NCBI GenBank assembly: GCA_016297555.1
Contig: JAEDGK010000037.1
Coordinates: 1 to 16,712, forward strand
Length of the DNA stretch: 16,712 bases
Direction of reading: 5' to 3'
DNA from: Clostridiaceae bacterium
GTDB taxonomy: Bacteria; Bacillota; Clostridia; Oscillospirales; Acutalibacteraceae
Shown here: positions 13,839 through 16,712 of the stretch, piece after piece
How positions within the stretch are numbered: position 1 is the stretch's first letter
How the letters are laid out: the number at the start of each line of letters is the position of its first letter
Made by a program: the position numbers and the translations under genes
The notes under the pieces: model-generated
What the model was told of the DNA's origin: nothing
The model's input: the letters and a program-made list of their open reading frames with translations, nothing else
Databases searched by the model: none

Positions 13839-14648
13839 ATGAACCTTGCCGAAATAATGGACAGCGTTTCTCCGCTGTGGGGCATATGCCCTTTTGCCGA
13901 GCTTGAGTCGGAGCTTATTGCTTGCAGAGCAAAGAGCAGACTGCCCGATTTTCCGCAGTCGGTAATAGTTGCCTGCTTTCCCTATCTGCTCGGAAATGAG
14001 AATTATATCGATTCAAACATTTCAAAATATGCGGCTGTGCCCGATTATCACGCTGTGGTTACGGCAAGGCTCAATTCCGCCTGTGAAAAGCTTGCGGAGC
14101 TTTATCCCAACGAAAGCTTTGCGCCTTTTGCCGATAATTCGCCCGTTCCCGAGGTCAGAGCGGCTTGCGCCGCAGGGCTGGGAGTGCGCGGAATGAATTC
14201 GCTTCTCATAACCGAAAAATACGGCTCATATGTTTTTATCGGAGAGATTGTTACAACCCTGCAAATACCGTGCGAGCCGGCAAAGGAAAAGCCGTGCCTC
14301 GGCTGCGGCAAATGCCTTGAAGCCTGCCCGTCGGGAGCGCTCAGCCGCTCGGGATTTGATAAAAGCAAATGCCTTTCCGAGATAACTCAGAGAAAAGGCG
14401 AGCTGACCGACTCGGAGAAAAATCTTATGCTTGAATGCGGCTGCGTGTGGGGATGCGATATCTGCCAGGATGTCTGCCCCATGAACAAAGACGCCGCCGT
14501 TACGGAAATCAATGAATTCCTTTCATCGCCCGTCGCAAGGATTTCATCGGGCTGCGAAATTAAAGGCAGAGCCTATGAATGGCGCGGCAGAAAGGTTATC
14601 GAAAGAAATATTGCATTATTTGAAGAACGAAAGGAGAATACCCAATGA
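13839..14648 (+). CDS. Short QueG-like protein with two [4Fe-4S] cluster motifs (epoxyqueuosine reductase family)
   Basis: The 269-residue protein follows the QueG plan: an N-terminal domain with PQSVIVACFPYL (39-50), ADNSPVPEVRAACAAGLG (98-115), then two ferredoxin-type motifs, C153-x2-C156-x2-C159-x3-C163-P and C202-x3-C206-x2-C209-x3-C213-P, with an extra Cys at 200. QueG reduces epoxyqueuosine to queuosine in tRNA using cobalamin and two clusters. Here the usual AGLGW-x-GK-N reads AGLGVRGMN (112-120), so the Trp and Lys are missing, and the protein lacks the C-terminal HEAT-like part of the longer enzymes. It may be a true short QueG or a relative with another substrate. The ATG at 13839 follows GGGG (13828-13831) at 7 bases; an upstream ATG at 13809 overlaps the transporter and is less likely. 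Its stop overlaps the darA start (ATGA). Confidence 0.8.
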   Translation: MNLAEIMDSVSPLWGICPFAELESELIACRAKSRLPDFPQSVIVACFPYLLGNENYIDSNISKYAAVPDYHAVVTARLNSACEKLAELYPNESFAPFADNSPVPEVRAACAAGLGVRGMNSLLITEKYGSYVFIGEIVTTLQIPCEPAKEKPCLGCGKCLEACPSGALSRSGFDKSKCLSEITQRKGELTDSEKNLMLECGCVWGCDICQDVCPMNKDAAVTEINEFLSSPVARISSGCEIKGRAYEWRGRKVIERNIALFEERKENTQ

Positions 14649-14968
14649 AGCTTATAGTTGCCATTATCAACAATGACGATTGCCCCAGCGTTCTCAGCGA
14701 GCTTACACACCAGGGCTACGGAGCTACAAAGCTTTCCACCTCGGGCGGCTTCCTGCGGGCAGGCAATTCAACCCTGCTCATAGGCACGGAGGACGATAAG
14801 GTTGACGCCGTTATAGCCGTTATCAGCGAGTTTTCACGCAAGCGCACTCAAATGGTTTCTCCCTCACCCTCTTTTATGGCGGAGGGCTTCATTTCGCGCG
14901 CGGTTGAGGTAACCGTGGGCGGCGCAACGGTTTTTGTGCTTGATGTTGACAAATTTATCAAGCTGTAA
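14645..14968 (+). CDS. darA: Cyclic di-AMP receptor, PII-like (DarA/PstA, DUF970)
   Basis: The 107-residue protein matches DarA (B. subtilis YaaQ, S. aureus PstA) end to end: MKLIVAIINNDD, the signature TKLSTSGGFLRAGNSTLLIG (28-47; the GGF and R-A-G-N residues lie at the nucleotide pocket), a short acidic turn (TEDDKVD) and a C-terminal VEVTVGGATVFVLDVDKF. It forms PII-like trimers that bind c-di-AMP; the downstream partner is unknown in any organism I recall. The ATG overlaps the QueG-like stop, with AAGGAG (14631-14636) at 8-base spacing. Its place directly before holB matches the yaaQ region of B. subtilis, which supports the call. Confidence 0.95.
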   Translation: MKLIVAIINNDDCPSVLSELTHQGYGATKLSTSGGFLRAGNSTLLIGTEDDKVDAVIAVISEFSRKRTQMVSPSPSFMAEGFISRAVEVTVGGATVFVLDVDKFIKL

Positions 14969-14988
14969 TTTAAAGGCTGTGTATAAAA

Positions 14989-15876
14989 ATGAAATCAGAT
15001 GGTTTTGATTTAAATAATCCCGTTGAAAAATCGGTTTCGGACGCTCTGCGCTCTCACAGATTTCCCCATGCGGTTATTTTTGAGGGCGGCTCACCGAGCG
15101 GACGAATGCAGCTTGCCGAAACGGCGGCGGCGGCGCTTATCTGCCAATCGCAGACGGGGTTTCCCTGCGGGAGCTGTGCCTCCTGCAAAAAGGCGGCGGC
15201 AAACTCACATCCCGATATTCTCATTTATTCGGTCGAAGATAAGCCCAAGGCGTTTAAGGTTGATACTGTCCGTGAAATAAGAAGCAAGGCATATATCGTG
15301 CCAAACGAGGCGGACAGAAAAATATTTATTCTCGAAAATGCACACACAATGGGTGCGGAGGGGCAAAACGCTCTTTTAAAAATCCTTGAGGAACCGCCTG
15401 CATATGTGAATTTTATGCTTCTGTGTTCCTCAAAATCCGCATTTTTACCCACGGTTCTTTCGCGTGCGTCGGTTTATTCGCTCGGGCAGGCATTGCCTGA
15501 TGATGACGGCGCCGTGCCGAGGGAAACGGTTGTTGAAGCCGCCATGGGCATTGCCCGTGCATGCGCGGCTCTTGAAGAAATGGAAATAGTGAAAGCTGCG
15601 GCGGTCTTTGAAAAAGACCAGAAGCTTCTGCGTGCGGCGTTGCCCGTGATTCAGGAGATTTTTGCCGCCGCTCTCAGAATAAAATATTCCGCGCCGGAAG
15701 ATAATCCGGAATTCGGCTCGGCTCCTCAGGAGCTTGCCCAAAAGCTCAGCCGCCGCTCTCTGCTCGCCCTGACGGAAATTACCGACGGGCTGGAGGAAGC
15801 TGTCAGGCTGAACGCAAATCACAATCTAATGGTTACCGCGCTGTGCACAAAGCTGCGCGCCGCGGTAAAGAATTAA
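14989..15876 (+). CDS. holB: DNA polymerase III subunit delta-prime
   Basis: The 295-residue AAA+ protein carries HRFPHAVIFEGG (23-34), a zinc-binding Cys set (C52, C60, C63, C66), PDILIYSVE, RKIFILENAHTMGAEGQNA (about 110-127), LLKILEEPP (129-137) and VLSRASVYSL where sensor-1/arginine-finger SRC is usual. The P-loop position reads GGSPSGRM (33-40), without the Lys-Thr/Ser of an ATP-binding loop, as expected for delta-prime, which is a stator in the clamp loader and does not hydrolyse ATP. The Cys of SRC is replaced by Ala. It loads the sliding clamp with the tau/gamma and delta subunits. The ATG at 14989 has only AAAGG (14972-14976) at 12-base spacing. It is followed by ricT. Confidence 0.93.
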   Translation: MKSDGFDLNNPVEKSVSDALRSHRFPHAVIFEGGSPSGRMQLAETAAAALICQSQTGFPCGSCASCKKAAANSHPDILIYSVEDKPKAFKVDTVREIRSKAYIVPNEADRKIFILENAHTMGAEGQNALLKILEEPPAYVNFMLLCSSKSAFLPTVLSRASVYSLGQALPDDDGAVPRETVVEAAMGIARACAALEEMEIVKAAAVFEKDQKLLRAALPVIQEIFAAALRIKYSAPEDNPEFGSAPQELAQKLSRRSLLALTEITDGLEEAVRLNANHNLMVTALCTKLRAAVKN

Positions 15877-15896
15877 AAAAGAATGGAAAGCCATTC
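15875..15896 (-). terminator. Possible minus-strand intrinsic terminator between holB and ricT
   Basis: A 6-bp stem (15881-15886 with 15891-15896) closes a 4-base loop. On the plus strand it is followed by A residues, so it should not stop the operon. Read on the minus strand it runs into six T residues (15880-15875), the form of a weak terminator for antisense transcription. Confidence 0.3.
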
Positions 15897-15912
15897 AAAA
15901 CGGAGGTTATAT

Positions 15913-16712
15913 ATGGCAGAGGTTATAGGCGTCCGCTTCAAAGAGGTCGGCAAGGTTTATTATTTTGACCCCGACGGTCAGAAGCTTAAAAAGGGCGACA
16001 GAGTTATCGTTGAAACCGTGCGCGGCATTGAGTGCGGCGAGGTTGCAATGGATAACAGAGAGATTAACGATGAAGAGATAGTAAAGCCGCTCAAAAAGCT
16101 TATCAGAATTGCGAGCGAAGAAGATATTGAAACCGTAAAAAAGAATAAAGAAAAAGAACGCGAAGCGTTTGATATATGTCAGGAAAAGATTGCAAAGCAC
16201 GGGCTTGATATGAAGCTTGTGGATGTTGAATTTACCTTTGACGGCGGCAAGGTGCTGTTTTATTTCACCGCCGACGGCAGAGTGGATTTCCGCGAGCTTG
16301 TCAAAGACCTTGCGAGCGTTTTCAGAACCCGTATTGAGCTGCGTCAGATAGGCGTCAGAGACGAGTCCAAGATGCTCGGCGGTCTCGGTATCTGCGGCAG
16401 ACCCTTCTGCTGCAACAGCTTTCTCGGTGAATTTCAGCCCGTTTCAATCAAAATGGCAAAGGAGCAAGGGCTTTCGCTCAATCCCACCAAAATCAGCGGC
16501 GCGTGCGGCAGACTTATGTGTTGCCTGAAATATGAGCAGGGAGCCTATGAACATTTGCTTAAAATCACGCCCAAGCCCGGCGCTATCGTTGAAACGGCAG
16601 AGGGTGCGGGAACCGTTGTTGATTTCAGCCTGCTGACAGGCAATCTCAAGGTTCAGCTTCACGATAACCCCGACGCTCCGCCCAAAAACTTCCACCGCAA
16701 GGATGTGAAGCT
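15913..16712 (+). CDS. ricT: RicT/YaaT (PSP1-family iron-sulfur regulatory protein), partial at window end
   Basis: The frame opens at ATG 15913, with GGAGG at 15902-15906, and continues without a stop to the window end (266 full codons), so the C-terminus is missing. It begins MAEVIGVRFKEVGKVYYFDP and carries the PSP1 core RVDFRELVKDLASVF with two conserved cysteine groups: GICGRPFCC (C161, C166, C167) and GACGRLMCC (C198, C203, C204). In B. subtilis RicT (YaaT) joins RicA and RicF in a complex with [4Fe-4S] clusters that helps RNase Y mature mRNAs and affects sporulation and competence. The Cys groups are the kind that supply cluster ligands there. RicA and RicF are not in the window. Position right after holB matches B. 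subtilis. All six cysteines are intact, so this is probably functional. Confidence 0.93.
   Translation, partial: MAEVIGVRFKEVGKVYYFDPDGQKLKKGDRVIVETVRGIECGEVAMDNREINDEEIVKPLKKLIRIASEEDIETVKKNKEKEREAFDICQEKIAKHGLDMKLVDVEFTFDGGKVLFYFTADGRVDFRELVKDLASVFRTRIELRQIGVRDESKMLGGLGICGRPFCCNSFLGEFQPVSIKMAKEQGLSLNPTKISGACGRLMCCLKYEQGAYEHLLKITPKPGAIVETAEGAGTVVDFSLLTGNLKVQLHDNPDAPPKNFHRKDVK

Noticed and set aside
15907..16200. Minus-strand open frame of 97 codons at the ricT start
   Set aside because: The plus strand encodes RicT with its conserved cysteines through this stretch; the minus frame is a shadow.

Overview
The window reads as a chromosome segment of an anaerobic, endospore-lineage member of the Clostridia, most like gut Oscillospirales/Ruminococcaceae. 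The grounds are a spoIID homologue, a darA-holB-ricT gene order shared with Bacillota, strong AAGGAG-type ribosome binding sites, several GTG/TTG starts, and a dispersed imperfect-palindrome repeat of a kind I associate with Ruminococcaceae genomes. No species can be named from the sequence. No tRNA, rRNA, CRISPR array or prophage was seen.

Layout. Positions 1-332 are non-coding and repeat-rich: a 119-bp MITE-like element (73-191) sits between two perfect 27-bp inverted arms (18-44 and 215-241), each of which is a REP-type hairpin beginning with GTAG. Next come a small ABM-type monooxygenase (333-665), a convergent terminator, and on the minus strand a large secreted, C-terminally anchored DUF4838 protein (770-2779). 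A divergent promoter region leads to a six-helix membrane protein of unknown function (3027-3698), which converges on a PAP2 phosphatase (minus, TTG start at 4396). A 50-residue unknown protein (4557-4709) follows.

A probable operon runs from 4825 to 7578: FemAB-like aminoacyltransferase, ThuA-like protein, dUTPase, and a REP-associated Y1/HUH transposase (RAYT) whose start overlaps the dut stop. The transposase reading frame itself contains a perfect 25-bp inverted pair of GTAG-headed REP hairpins, in frame, flanking the codons for its HIH catalytic motif. With the related GTAG repeats at 18-241, this is the most unusual feature of the window. A secreted alpha/beta hydrolase (7660-8580) then converges, with one base between stop codons, on a minus-strand spoIID-degV pair (10495 to 8582).

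From a near-consensus promoter at 10518-10546, a long plus-strand gene run reaches the window end: citrate synthase, an eight-helix unknown membrane protein, an AEC-family transporter, a short QueG-like iron-sulfur protein, the c-di-AMP receptor DarA, DNA polymerase III delta-prime (HolB), and the start of RicT (PSP1 family), cut by the window edge. The darA-holB-ricT order matches the yaaQ-holB-yaaT region of Bacillus subtilis, without tmk and yaaR; the QueG-like gene occupies the upstream place here.
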